A DNA stretch of 64,000 bases from Aspidiotus rigidus (Eukaryota > Arthropoda > Insecta > Hemiptera > Diaspididae): positions 5,316,001-5,380,000 of the forward strand of contig JAVHKY010000008.1 in the NCBI GenBank assembly GCA_035079385.1, given 5' to 3'. Under the pieces are notes generated by a model that worked only from the letters and a program-made list of their open reading frames with translations, had not been told where the DNA came from and searched no databases. Positions 11,760 through 23,079 of this stretch are shown one piece after another (the first letter of the stretch is position 1; each line of letters starts with the position of its first letter). Made by a program: the position numbers and the translations under genes.

Positions 11760-12820
11760 AATGTTTGCATCATGGTGAAATCAAAATTTCATCTGGTGGA
11801 TCTACCCCATAACTCGAACACAGCACAGAGGCAATAATTCGAAGTTCCCCCATCTTCTACGAGCTGTACAACAGAAAGTTTGATTGAAAACTCTGTAAGT
11901 TCTAAGCTATCTACAGTCATTGCTAGCATAGGTCGAAATCCTTATCACTCGTTCCTCGTATTTACAGTTAGAAGTAACTGATTCAAGTTTCAAAATCTTT
12001 CAAATGGAACTCCCTCGTCGGGATCAAGAATTCTAATAGATATCTTAGTAGTTGGAAACACAAGAGTGCAAGCAAATACATTATGTATTGTACAAACCAC
12101 ACAGGTTGATATCAAATAAAATCAAATCAAAATTGCAGCACAAGCGCATTCAACTGAGAAGTCATTAACAAGCTACACAAAAATCTAGACAGAGTAAGCG
12201 AAGGAATAGGAAGCAAAAGAAACCAAAACATACCGATGGTGACAGAAAATTATGATGAATCACAGTCGTCGGGTTGAGAATAAAGTTTCTCGATGAGGTT
12301 GTTATCAGGGACAAAACGATTCAAAACTAGGACCCGACTATTATGCGTATGACGTACGACCTCGAAGTGCTCGACGACGAAACGAATCCTCACAATGAAG
12401 CATAAAAGCCTAGTCCAGCTCGAAGCTTCGGCCGTATTTCGAAAGACGCTCGGCAAAAACAAGAAACCGAATATCTTTGGGACGGGTAGAAAGGGTTTCA
12501 TCAAGATGTTCGTGGACCCTAATACAAAGCTGCCGGCTTGTCTCTCTTATTTAGATGACCGGACAGTTGGAACATTGAAGCTCATAAACTCCACTTCTCT
12601 CAAGGATGGAGGTAGAATCCGCGAAACTACTGAAAAGAGAATGAATAAGGAAGAGATTATAGAACTCCGAGAGTAAACCGAAGTGTTCAAGGAGGCGATG
12701 GAAGTGAGAGCATAACTCACTCGAGTAAGGTAAGCAAATCCATCATTCCCTCTTCTCCCCCCCGAGCCAACAGGCTCCCGGGGAAGAAAGGAAGTCTGAG
12801 GCTTTTGAAACAAATACGGG
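11760..12820. other. Unassigned stretch with a 93-codon frame
   Basis: The plus-strand frame 12395-12676 (93 codons) is charged, has no low-complexity bias, and contains the words GKNKKPNIFGTGRKGF and LPACLSYLDD. I recognise no family. It lies just beside the PLE relic at 12824-13145 but on the opposite strand. The minus strand is also open here for 84 codons (12250-12504), so chance openness is a real possibility. Otherwise nothing is seen. Confidence 0.3.
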
Positions 12821-12823
12821 AAT

Positions 12824-13145
12824 CTAACCCAACATACAGCTCCTCATGAAAACCCTGCGGACTGAAGGGAAGAGAAACAAGGGTATGGAACTATTGAAAG
12901 CGGCAAGATTGTGAAAAGAGGGGCAAACCGAAGAACCATGGATAGAAAGTGCTCTTTCGGAAGATTTTGGAAAAGCGCTCGCTACCCTCAGTGATAATCG
13001 AAAAATCAAGAAAGGTAATGGACATAACACCCACCTCAATAGTAAACTCAATACTAGGGTAAAAACTATTGAGCAACATTGGGAACGATTGGAGGTCGCA
13101 AAGGGAACCATTCCAAAGACAAGAGGCATCGTCCACATATCGGTA
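12824..13145 (-). pseudogene. Penelope-like element relic B (RT fragment, lineage 2)
   Basis: Minus-strand fragment of a PLE reverse transcriptase beginning at the catalytic YVDD box (YRYVDDASCLWNG, about 13140). It continues through NSFYPSIEFTIEVG and ITFLDF (about 13050), then IFRKSTFYPWF (about 12950), and fades after LPFSPQGFHEEL (about 12850). The order matches relic A (SLYPSIKFTLEAGG, INFLDL, IYRESTSTD), so both are one lineage. The RT motifs before YVDD are not convincingly preserved, no GIY-YIG endonuclease is seen, and frames shift. It is a short dead fragment, with both aspartates of the active site still readable. Confidence 0.8.
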
Positions 13146-16100
13146 CTAGTAGACAACAGGGCGGAGGAAGAGAAATTGGACCGGAATATCCCTTCTTAAA
13201 CCGTTGGAAGAATTCCTCAAAAACTGACGAACCACCAATAGGGGGTTTATATCACGACTCTGGTCAAAAATATCAGAACTGAACGACCAACGGATATAAA
13301 TGGACATACAGAATAACTTCCTGGCTCATCTTCACAATATTTTCGACCATCTGTCATGTTGTTTCTCCTTTCTTTCTACATAAATGAAATTTTTGGAAAT
13401 CCTAAACTCTTTTCCCCTACGTAACAATGGCAACTTTTCTTGAGATCACACTCTGATTTTTGGAAGTTCCTCCCTCATAAAGATTCAAACATCGAATCAT
13501 CCTCTGATGACGTCAAACTCTCCTTCTCGTAGTATTTTGATGGTTATTCGGCTCTGATAATTTCTTCAAGTCCTTCCTCTATCTCCTTCTAATTTACATC
13601 CAAGTATATTGTTGATAACTTCAAGTTTTCTCGTTCATAGTCATACAGAAAGTCACAAACTTCAAGAGTGTCAGCCTAAAATTCGCCCTTCCCCTCTCTA
13701 TAAATGATTGTGCAGTGTCTATCACAAAAGCGATAAAAAATTTGGGACTTTCAGGGGACCTATTCAAGAGTTTTCTAGGACCCATGAAAGAAATTTTTCC
13801 CACTCACTTCAAATATCATACTTCGTTATACAATTTATAGAAAAATTGCAATTTTATTATAGTTTTTCCAAGGTCATTGGGGCGAATTTTTAGGTATTAT
13901 ACATTTCCAGGCACACCAAGCGAGAGTTTTCCAGGGTTTCGGGGTTTTCCGGGGCCCGTAGACACTCTGAATTGAAACTCAACATTTTTCCAAGTCGCTA
14001 GATTAGGTCCAAGCCATTGATGACGTCACAAAAGTCGAACGCGGTCGCTTTTTGGGTGTGGAGCCCCCATAGCTCGAAATTAGTCTCATCATTGGAAGTC
14101 TCAGCCTAAAATGGTTCCTTGGGCACAGCTTATGTTTATTCTAAGAATTCAACCAAGCCTAAGAGTCTATAGTTTTAGCCCAGATTTTTTCACCTTTTCA
14201 GAAGATCAGAGCTTAAAATGTCCACCAGTTCATCCCTTTCTTATGGGTACATATTTCCTGAAGCTTCCTCTATAAATACCCAAATAAGGTTAAGGTTAAC
14301 ATCCTAAAGATCGAACACGGACATCTGCATCGGACCCCTTCCCAACACATAGACAGCAGGTTTCTACTGAAAAAAATCACTCCAAGAGTCCTGGCATAGG
14401 ACCTGCCGCTTGCCCATATTGAGACATATACAATTTTACAATCATCATCACTTCTTCTTTTTCCACTTTTGTTCAGGGAGGAAGATTAAGTTCAATCTTC
14501 TCTATGTCTCTCTCCCTCTACATAAGTATATCTGTTGAAAGTTGAAATTCTTCCAAGACCTTTCCTTCTCCTTCTTTTCCACCAAATCCTCAAGTACTAA
14601 TAGTCATTTTTTTAAACAATCAAAAGCCCTCGCCACCTGTAGGATTTTCAAAATTCTTCTCACTCACCCAGGACTTTGCTTCTATGTAGCCAGATTTCTC
14701 TCGCCCTAAATTTTTCCAAATTATCTGATACCTATAAGACCTTCAAAAATTTTGTCAAGCCCCCCAAGTAAGTTGTAGCTCTCGCTTCCTCAAGAACCGA
14801 AATTTTCTAAAAGGATGGCAAAAAGGTATCCCATAAAATGACGTTTGATGATGGGTAAAAATCTGTATTATCAAAGTCTACTCCAAAGACACAACGAGCA
14901 CAAAAATTAGAAGTTGATTCTAGTTTCTCCTTTGCAGCTCAATAGGTTTTCTGAATTTAAAAGTACGTTGGAAAACCACGAACACCGTCCTCCCGCGCGC
15001 TCCGCTCACGTTACACATAGCCAAAATGATCGAAAATCATTCCTCATCTAAAAATTTCGAAGTGTCTCTTGTTAGCCTCTGCCAGTATCCAAAATTTTTC
15101 CCAGTTCGTTTTCGTCAACCTGTTGCTTCATTGTTGACAAGTTTGAGTTTCAAACAAGTCGGGTCAAAATAAGAAACAGTTTCTTCTTTATTGCATATTC
15201 TGGTCTGAATCTTGAATTTCTTGTGTGTGGTTGAAACCCAACTACCAAAGTTCGATTGTGCTCATAATTTGGGGTTTACTGAGTTGCTTATATAGGTTTG
15301 TAAACATTAAAACTAACACACGAGTAGAAACGACGATTAATAGAAATCGGCGATTAATCCAACTTCAGTTTTACCAAAATCAGCGATTGAACTTAAATTA
15401 ATTGGTATGAAACTGGGATGATGACTTAAAGTTTTACTAACTAATAATGGCCAGTAAATTGATTAATCTAAGATTTTAAAACCTTTTCTGATCGTTTTTT
15501 TCTCTTATCTAAGCTTTATTTTCAAACAATCGACGATTTTCTGGTTGGGCCCTAAGAAGTATAACATAAATTTTTCCAAGTTCCACGGCTAATAAAAATA
15601 TAGTGAAAAGCATTTCTCTAAAATTGATCTTTATATCCACATGAATGAATTGATACTGCGACTCGCAAAATCTTAAATGGCATCAATGTACCTCCATTAC
15701 TTTTCAATTTCTTCGAGAAAAAACAACGCGCACTTCCCTCCTCTCATCCGGCGTACACGCGCTTCTGTTATTATAAGACGACGAACAGTTGTAGGTAATA
15801 AAAATATCTTTGTAATCTCGGAAGACTCGATAAGGACACTCTTACATCGCTTGATGTGGATGCACATGCTGCAAGATAGGTCATGATTACATTATCGATA
15901 TTTTCACTTTTTTTCTGTTTACATAACCAGACCACATACAAGCTGCGGAATCCGTATCCGCTTCATGTAAATACGAAGGGGTAATGCAAATCCTATAAGA
16001 CATCGGGATATCACAAAGTGTTCATACCGTGTACTGAATGATGTACGAGTATAGTACCATATGCCATACCAAAAATTCATGCAAGCTGTACACGTATAAA

Positions 16101-16790
16101 GTAATATTTTACAATTCGACCGTGAAAGTATTGACTTTGGATACCTCTATATAGATTGCGATTTTCGTCGCGAATAACAGTAACAGATCTCGTTTTCATA
16201 CATTTGTATACACCACGTTTTCGAAATCGAATTCAGGACCGCCTGCGGGGAACCAATGTTGAGAAGTTCGACAATGAAACTTGAACCACAGAGACCGTTA
16301 TGTCGATATCTTATGACGGAAAAGTTAGATTGCTTCCGATCGTGAATCAAGGGACGGGGGATATCGAAAGGAGCGTATAAATTTCTCAGGCAGGCGAAAT
16401 TATGAAAGAGAAACTCGAAATTTTCTCGAGATATGAAAAAATTCTGAAAATATTTCGTGCAACAATTTACGAACTACACATCTCGATAGAACAAAGAATG
16501 TTTGAGCTAACGAACCAATTATAATTCTATTACTCCATTTTGAAAACTTGGACGCATTCACGATAGTGAATCTACTACTCCTCAATTTCCTTCAAATAGA
16601 GAGGTTAGGTCTAGGCTTTTCTCAGAATCATTGAATTCAGTGCGTACACCCTGAAATTATTACGTACTTTTCATTTTCAGAAAAATAAAATTCAATGACC
16701 TTTATCTAAAATTGATGCTTACCCATTTTTCCGATTCCCCTCATTGCAGATTGAACTTGAAACACGCCGCTACACCCAAAATTCTCTCAA
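13146..16790. other. Repeat-derived, gene-free stretch
   Basis: Contains TGACGTCA at 13508 and 14021 and GGACTTGGAAAAATTT-like words, diverged pieces of the family clustered at 3.64-4.17 kb. Pyrimidine-rich from about 14.4 to 14.7 kb. From 14.7 kb on it is AT-rich and I see nothing. Confidence 0.5.
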
Positions 16791-18700
16791 ATCGAATGAT
16801 GGCGTATTACAAAATTCTAACAATGTGAACGTTCACGCAGAAAAACGGTAAATAGGTTGAAAGTTAATTCAACGCAAAATTTTTCGGATGCCGACACTAC
16901 GCGAACCCGGGCTGAAGCTGGAGCCGGCGTAGGCGCCCCCGATACTTTTCGATCTCGTTTCCGGCCGGATCGCAGAACGAACGCACAATACCCAGTGGGA
17001 GGAAAGATCGAAAGTAGTTCACAGAACGCGCGGACATTGCTCGCCTTCACCGCGAGCAACTTCGCGATCGACGATCGCTCATGAATCGATCGCTGAAAAA
17101 CGGCGCGAATTAACGTAAAACGCTAAAGAAAAGTGAGTAGTAAAACCAGATGTGTCTTCCTGCGCGATCGCCGCACGAACTACAACTCCACACCACTCCA
17201 CACGACTACCGGTACAGTAGTGGCGTGCGAACAAAAACGTCCGAAGGCCCAGTTCTACTTAATCCGCGAGACTATAACCACTCATTTCTAAATAGGGAAA
17301 ATAGGACGAATGATTTTTGAAATAGCTGACATTCTGTCAATAATTAAGTGACCGCTGGCCAACCCGAATACTCTTACCTTTTATACTGATTTTGGTAATA
17401 CTCGCACGCACACCACCATTACTTACAGTGAACTGATAAATGACATCGACATTTTACTATGCACGACTTCGTGGTAAAGTTAGGAGAGTAGCACTGAACG
17501 CCGTAGACGATCGAGAAAAGCGAAATGCGTATCTGGTATAAGGAGCTTCGACGGATTCTTCCGGGTCTACTTTGAAAGACATTTTTACTCGTGGAGTTAA
17601 TTACTATCTTTCTATCATTTCTCCTCTTTTTAGGATCGATACCATTAACTGGTTCTCTACGCGTTTTTTACGTTAATAAGGAATCAGGACACATGTGTGT
17701 ACAAATCGAATACGCTCGCCCATTTCATTTCGGGTTCACGTTTTGGTCATAGTCGCGATTCCTCCGCTAACGAACGTAGGCAAACGTCCTTGATTATATC
17801 CGGCTTTGTTTATCGTTTTCGAAATTACACTCGTAGATGGACGGCCGGCAATAAGGTGTTACGAATACGCGAGGAAGATGCGACGAGCGGTGAATATGCA
17901 CCGGTGTTCCGCACGTGAACTTCGACGCAGACTTCCCGGCGAACTTGGCCGCGAGAATGTATGCCGCCAAGATCGTCCCGTGTGCCGCTACCATTGCCGC
18001 GTTGTGTCACGCTACGATAGCGGCGACCGCACGTCAGTCGTACTCGATTCTCCACTTTTGGAAATGCCATTTAATGCGAACACACCTGCTAAAAGTAACA
18101 ACAATTAGACGCGACTATTTTCTCGCGCGCAGTTTTGGGTCATTACAAACTGTAAATGATCTCGAGAGCAGAAAGTCAACCTATAACCACGACGACGGCT
18201 CGAAAAGCAAATACAAAATCGACGAAATACGAGACCGGTAATAATGATGGTGCGGTTTATGAAGAGTAGAAGATGAAAAAAAAATCATCTTCTCCTCGAG
18301 TCTATCACTATACTAGGTTCAAGGTTCGCAGTTCAAAGACCAACGTTGATATTAGTGCGTTTTTTTTTCTCACCTTCGTCGAGTCTTTCTTTCATTTTTG
18401 CAACGTTTTTCGTGTTCGATGGTTTGTTAACAGTGTCAATTTCTCTAAATTACTCGTCGATGTGAAATCGACCAGAAAAAAAAACCGAGACGATTCACAC
18501 AATCTGCGCAATCTTTTCTGCAACACTTCTATATCGAAGGCGCGTGAAATAAGAATTTTTCCATTTTCGCGCGACAAGCAAACGCCTCAAATGTAATTTG
18601 CCGCGAGAAAAGTTCTTACGAACAACCTTAGTCATGTCGACGAGCGTTGTCACCGTAGTACGTAAAGCGCGATATAAACGTAAGCCCTAGAATTAGAATA
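16791..18700. other. CpG-dense stretch, possible promoter or 5' exon region
   Basis: Two CpG-rich blocks, about 16860-17260 and 17700-18250, stand out from AT-rich surroundings, with words such as GCGCGATCGCCG, CGCGAGCAACTTCGCGATCG and GCCGCGTTG. Frames of 66-108 codons are open on both strands at once (17794-18241). That is expected of GC-rich DNA lacking AT-rich stops and is not proof of coding. The 75-codon frame at 16857-17084 is rich in Thr, Arg and Ala with no recognisable domain. Unmethylated CpG-dense islands near insect promoters or conserved exons would look like this, but no TATA box, initiator or splice pair could be assigned. Confidence 0.35.
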
Positions 18701-19325
18701 TCGTAACAATGCGTTTGTAATTAGCACGTTGTCACAGGTTCTAACGAACAGCCAGGACTACTTTCACATGAATTCAAATTCGCCTATTTCGCGGTTACAG
18801 ATTTCGTCATCATGTAGCTGATGAAAAACGAAATACAGTAACACTGACCCTCGCGGAACAAGGAAATGAACCTCTAGTGCCACAAGATTTTTCATAATTT
18901 TTTTTAGTTTCTTATCGTCAATACAAATAGGTAAATAAAATTAGATGTTCTGACGGTGGAAAATGAATAAGGATCATTTTCAATATCTTCTTATAATATA
19001 GGTAACTCGGACTCGTAGATTTCCAGCGGGCAGTAGAGACGGGATACCTTGAAAATTTTCCAAATCTCTATGACGTCAAAACGATTTATCGATATCGATG
19101 CAACATACCAGCCATATTGATAGATCGAATCTAATGGCTACGGATACACATAGGTCCCAAAATGGCATACGTGCGAATTTTTCCAAGTCCTGTGACTCGA
19201 CTATACTCGTATCATCGATAAATCGAATATAATCACTTCAATATTATCAACTTGTTGACGGACTCACTCGTTCCGCTCGTTTGCCCCCCGTTTTAAATTT
19301 AATATAACTCGAGTATACTGCTGTA
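18700..19325. other. No recognisable gene
   Basis: AT-rich. TGACGTCA at 19071 with neighbouring AATTTTTCCAAGTCC words marks a diverged copy of the 3.64-4.17 kb repeat family. Confidence 0.5.
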
Positions 19326-19423
19326 TTATTGGAACTTATAATGGGTGAGTGAGGTGTAATTAGAGAACTAATATTGAAAAAGGGGTTTTTCAATTCTACA
19401 AATCTACTTTATCAGTTGCTTTT

Positions 19424-19461
19424 ACAAGAGTACTTTCGGGTGTTATCCCATCATGAGTTGT
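19424..19461 (-). ncRNA. Degenerate hammerhead-like motif in PLE C
   Basis: Minus strand: ACAA, CTCATGA, a short stem with GGG/CCC, GAAA, then GTACTC and TTGT. It is identical in layout to 34332-34369, except that the invariant core CTGATGA reads CTCATGA. That G-to-C change at a core position should abolish self-cleavage. Confidence 0.65.
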
Positions 19462-19639
19462 GTCGCAACTCTGTTTTTTTTTTGGTTCACTTCTTAGAAA
19501 CTTATGCTTACAATAATATGACATTGTGTTCTTATTGGCTAAAACATACTGCTTCGTGATTGGTTCAATCTATTGTCCTAAATTCTGCGTTTCTATTGGC
19601 TGCCTGGATTCCTGCCGTCTCATTGGTTGGTTCTGTTCT

Positions 19640-19999
19640 TCTTTTTCTCTCGTCCATTGACCAGGCCGAATAATTTTTCGCTGTCAAATGTGATTACATT
19701 GTTCAAGAGGCATGCTTTCTCCCTCTTGGCTTTTCAATCTCCATTTGTTCCCAGAGTTTTCTTCTCTTTGTGAGATTCTCTACGTGTATGACTTCAAATA
19801 TTCCCTCTCCATCGTGGTTTTCCTCGTTACAGTGTTTCCCAAACAGTGAGTCGCCATCTTCTTTCACCCTCGACGTTTTGTGCTCCTTTCTCTTGATCTC
19901 AAACTTTCTCCCAGTCTCACCGTTATAGATCCCCTCGCACTGTTCACAACTGAGCTGTACACTCCGCTCAAGCTTTCCTTGTCCTTTTGTTCCGTTTGG
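19640..19999 (-). pseudogene. GIY-YIG endonuclease remnant of PLE C
   Basis: Out of frame with the RT upstream. The conserved block is recognisable by nucleotide match to 33740-34110: SGVY is frameshifted at about 19955, and the YIG block reads as GIYNGETGR, replacing the Ile of Y-I-G by Asn. Further indels occur near 19715. This domain nicks the target DNA in active PLEs; here it cannot be translated intact. Confidence 0.8.
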
Positions 20000-20998
20000 T
20001 CATTCCATGGGTTGGTCATTCTGGATACCCACATTTACATCGTAGCCATTGAACGCCTTCATCACCTTGTTTGTGTACTTTCCTATATATGGTATCGATC
20101 CAGAGTACTTTCTCACTATGCTATCATGGGTTCCTTTCTTTGTTTCCATTTTCCCAAAGACTCCATCCACCACACGTCTGCGGTAGCCATTGGCTTCTGC
20201 GATCTGCTTTACTATCTCGATCTCTTTCCTCTTCTCTTCGTTGTTCTTGAGGATAGAAATTGCCCGATAGCAGTAGTTCTGGATTGCCGCTAACTTGTGC
20301 CTGGGGTGGTGGTAGGGGTCATTTGGGATGATGGTGTCAGTATGCGTCGGCTTCCTGTAGATTTTGTATTGTATCCTATTGTTCTCCATTGTGAGTGTAA
20401 GGTCCAAGTAGTTGATGGTCTCATTGCCTGTTTCCACTGTGAATTTGATGCTCTCATTCATCGCGTTCATTTCTGAAAGGAATAGATCCACCTGTCTATC
20501 AGTGCCTGACCACACAATTAGGATATCATCTACATATCTGGCCCAGTGTTTGATCGAGTTTCTGAACTTGCTGCCCTTCAATGTCTTGTCTTCCATATCA
20601 TTCATGAATATCTCCGCCAGTATTGGTGACAGCAGTGATCCCATCGCAAGTCCCCTTTCCTGACTGTAGAACCTGTTATTGAAGCGGCAGTAGTTCTGGC
20701 TCAAGATCTCTTCCACTATGTTGTCGTACTTCGACCCATCGGGGTTCCCATGGTATCTGTTGGTTTTGAGCAGAGTGAGAAGTTCCTCCTTCGGTATGGT
20801 ACCAAACATATTAGTCATATCAAAGGATATCAGCTTGTCGTTACTCCTGATTTCCAACTTGTCCAGTTGCTCAATCAGCTCTCCGTTGTTTCTGATACTT
20901 CGTCTGGGTGCAAACTGGTAGTTTTCTTTCAGGAATGTGGCTACGATCTTTGCTATCTTATAGCATGGTGATTGAATGCTGTTGACCAGGGGTCTCAT
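20000..20998 (-). CDS. PLE reverse transcriptase, truncated
   Basis: A 332-codon uninterrupted frame for a Penelope-type RT, the enzyme that copies element RNA at the insertion site. Seen in order: SFDMTNMFGTIP (residues about 58-69, first catalytic Asp), ERGLAMGSLLSPILAEIF (about 114-131), ARYVDDILIV with both catalytic Asp (about 153-162), and INYLDLTLTM (about 195-204). Compared with the 458-codon frame at 32731-34107 there are about 18 substitutions over 330 residues, and this copy keeps five residues (NNRIQ) that the other lacks. The frame stops early because a deletion of about 17 bp near 20000 shifts it just before the GIY-YIG domain. The true start is missing; the Met is internal. Confidence 0.88.
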   Translation of the reverse strand: MRPLVNSIQSPCYKIAKIVATFLKENYQFAPRRSIRNNGELIEQLDKLEIRSNDKLISFDMTNMFGTIPKEELLTLLKTNRYHGNPDGSKYDNIVEEILSQNYCRFNNRFYSQERGLAMGSLLSPILAEIFMNDMEDKTLKGSKFRNSIKHWARYVDDILIVWSGTDRQVDLFLSEMNAMNESIKFTVETGNETINYLDLTLTMENNRIQYKIYRKPTHTDTIIPNDPYHHPRHKLAAIQNYCYRAISILKNNEEKRKEIEIVKQIAEANGYRRRVVDGVFGKMETKKGTHDSIVRKYSGSIPYIGKYTNKVMKAFNGYDVNVGIQNDQPME

Positions 20999-21088
20999 TG
21001 GACGGTTTGCTTTGTGGAGCTTTAACCCGAAAGTACTCTTGTAAAAGCAACTAATAAAGTAGATTTGTACAATTGAAAAACACTTTTT

Positions 21089-22500
21089 ATATTAGACTAG
21101 GGTAGCTCATGGGCTCAGTCGCTCCACTTGTTTGTCTCCCTCCTTATTCTAGTTTATACCAGTGCAATATAGTCGATGACGTCATAAGTACTTGAGAAAA
21201 TTCTGACTCCTGCTATTTTGGGACCTATATCAGTAGCTTTCACTATACTAGGTTCATCATACAGTATCATTTTTGTTCTTCGTCCGCTCATTCACACCAA
21301 AAATTTGCCCAACAGTGGCCTCTCGGTGCTGGGACTAGGGTAAGTTACATTACAGCATTGTACTGAGAGTGAGTTCATATTGCGTCCAAAAACTTTTCAA
21401 ACATGACAGGGAGGGCTGCACTGCACGCAGGAAGGTCATCTTCGTCCTCCCCCATTTGGCTTTGTATTCCTCTTCGGCACTATTTACCCCATTAGAGGGA
21501 GGTATCTTGACTTTTCTTTTTCTATTTTTGTCTCATGCCGTTCTTATTCGCTCCTTCTTGTTCTCCGCAATGATGTTTAAACTGATTAATGTCCTAACCT
21601 TGCCTTTATCCGCTATCGAAATTCGCTAGTCTAAGACTGAGTAGGCTTAAACTAGGCTTGATACACAGTATATTAGGCTACACTGGACTTTAACTAGGTG
21701 TAATATACAGTGTACCAAACTATATTAGCCAGACTATCTCAAGGAACCGTCGACCTGATCCTGACATCCGCGAATTCAAGTTCCAGCTCCCCAGGCCTAG
21801 CATACAGTTTACTGGACTACATTAAGTCTACACTAGCGGAGCGTTTAATACACTTATTCTGAGCTAAGAATGTCAGCTCGTCAATTTAACAATAAAATGG
21901 GGCTATTAAATCGATGTATCGATAAAGTCGATTTGTGAAATCGATTTGATATAATTAAAGATATTATTAGGCCAGTATAGCCTAGTATACGAACGCCTTA
22001 ATCAGGAAATGGTGCGAATATGGCACGGGAAGTACAGCAAAACTGGTAAAGACAGGTCATACCGGCGATAAGACATCGACCTCTACCTGGGAATGGCCTT
22101 GTCTGGTCGCGGCCCACTTAAGTCATTTCTTGCCAAGCGTGGGTTTAACCAAGTGCAGAATGTATCTGTGGAATGGCAAGTGAAACATCCCAACACGTCT
22201 TCACATCTTGCAGGCTGTTTGCAACAGGAAGACTCTACGCATTGGATATCCAAAATATGGAAACGACAAACTACCTACGACGAACCATCCTCCAACTACC
22301 TACAGGGACGTCACCGAAATCCGTGGCGTCATTAGTTTGCGACGTCATCAGCTTGAATCTGCCTGTGACGTCATCAACATCCCTCTCTTTTTCGCGGATT
22401 TATGGATCAAGTCACGGATTAGGGGTGGAACTTGGTTTTAGAATCACACTCGCCGATTACCAATAGTGAGTGGAGGGCTGGTAAAGACATTAAAAATGCC
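21089..22500. repeat. Mosaic of dispersed repeats
   Basis: Includes TGACGTCA at 21177 and 22366, two loose copies of an ACAGTATATTAGGC-like unit at 21650-21720 (similar words inside 26974-27336 and near 34630), and a 22330-22440 segment resembling 1760-2040. Frames of 77-97 codons at 22093-22466 overlap one another in all three plus frames and show no domain. Confidence 0.45.
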
Positions 22501-22504
22501 ACCT

Positions 22505-23075
22505 TGCAACAGTACTTTCGGCTGTTAACCATCATCAGTTGTATCATAGAACGAGGTCTTAAACATTAGTTTTAATTTATAGTGTTACAGTCCTCTAATT
22601 GGCTACAACAATACTGCATCGTGATTGGTTCACTCACCTATGTGCTACGTTCTCTTTCGCTACTAGGTTTCTGTCATCCTTTTTGTCGATTTTCTTCTTC
22701 CTGTCATGCACGATCGCCAAGCCGAATTATTGTTCATCATCAAACGTGATTATTGAAGAGGCTGGCTCTTCTCTCTTTTCCCTTTGCGATTGCGATTTCC
22801 AACTGTTTCTAGAGTTTGCTTCTCTTCATCCATTTTTCTATATGTATGACACTCGTTGAATATTGTACTGTTAATCATTGCAAGGTTTGCCAAATAGTAT
22901 CTTGCCACCTTCTTCCTCCCGTGGTGTTTCGTACTCCTTTCTCATAGTCTTGTCAATGTTCTCAACTAAGCTTGTACACTCCGCTAAAGTTCCCCTTATC
23001 ATTTTTTTTCGTCTGGTCATTGCTTTTTCTCTTCACCACAGGTGGATTTTTATGGATACCCACCGAACGCCAGGA
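22505..23075 (-). mobile_element. Penelope-like element D, old 3' fragment (lineage 1)
   Basis: Aligns by eye with the 3' part of copy C (19430-20040) across its length, with many substitutions and small indels. The match covers the end of the GIY-YIG coding region (about 22690-23070, frames broken), the 3' UTR with two surviving CCAAT boxes (GCCAATTAG near 22600, GAACCAATCAC near 22624 on the minus strand) and the hammerhead-like motif. The stretch beyond the motif that carries the inverted terminal repeat in copies C and E is absent. The RT is missing. It is clearly older than copies C and E. Confidence 0.75.
22507..22542 (-). ncRNA. Degenerate hammerhead-like motif in PLE D
   Basis: Minus strand: ACAA, CTGATGA, TGGTTAACAGCC, GAAA, then GTACTG and TTG. 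The core CTGATGA and GAAA are intact, but the base where cleavage is expected is G instead of C. G is the one base not tolerated there, so it is probably inactive. Confidence 0.6.
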
Positions 23076-23079
23076 GAAT

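Larger units (their letters stand above)
19326..21088 (-). mobile_element. Penelope-like element C, 5'-truncated (lineage 1)
   Basis: A roughly 1.76-kb PLE copy on the minus strand, close kin of the full-size copy at 31914-34419. Its coding part begins at KLHKANRPMRPLV (about 21021), so the N-terminal third is missing. In its place, at the high-coordinate end, lies an inverted copy of the element's own terminal region (GAAAGTACTCTTGT at 21029 through the GATTTGTACAATTGAAAAA block at 21062). The low-coordinate (3') end carries the same terminal region in the other orientation, plus a 48-bp outer segment that in the full-size copy sits at the 5' end. The element is thus bounded by long inverted repeats. 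I found no convincing target-site duplication. Confidence 0.9.

Noticed and set aside
17794..18241. Overlapping frames of 66-108 codons on both strands
   Set aside because: Open in several frames at once, as expected for CpG-rich DNA with few stop codons; no domain or splice context.
20412..20971. Plus-strand frames across PLE C and their minus-strand equivalents across PLE E (32758-33317)
   Set aside because: Antisense shadows of the RT coding sequence.
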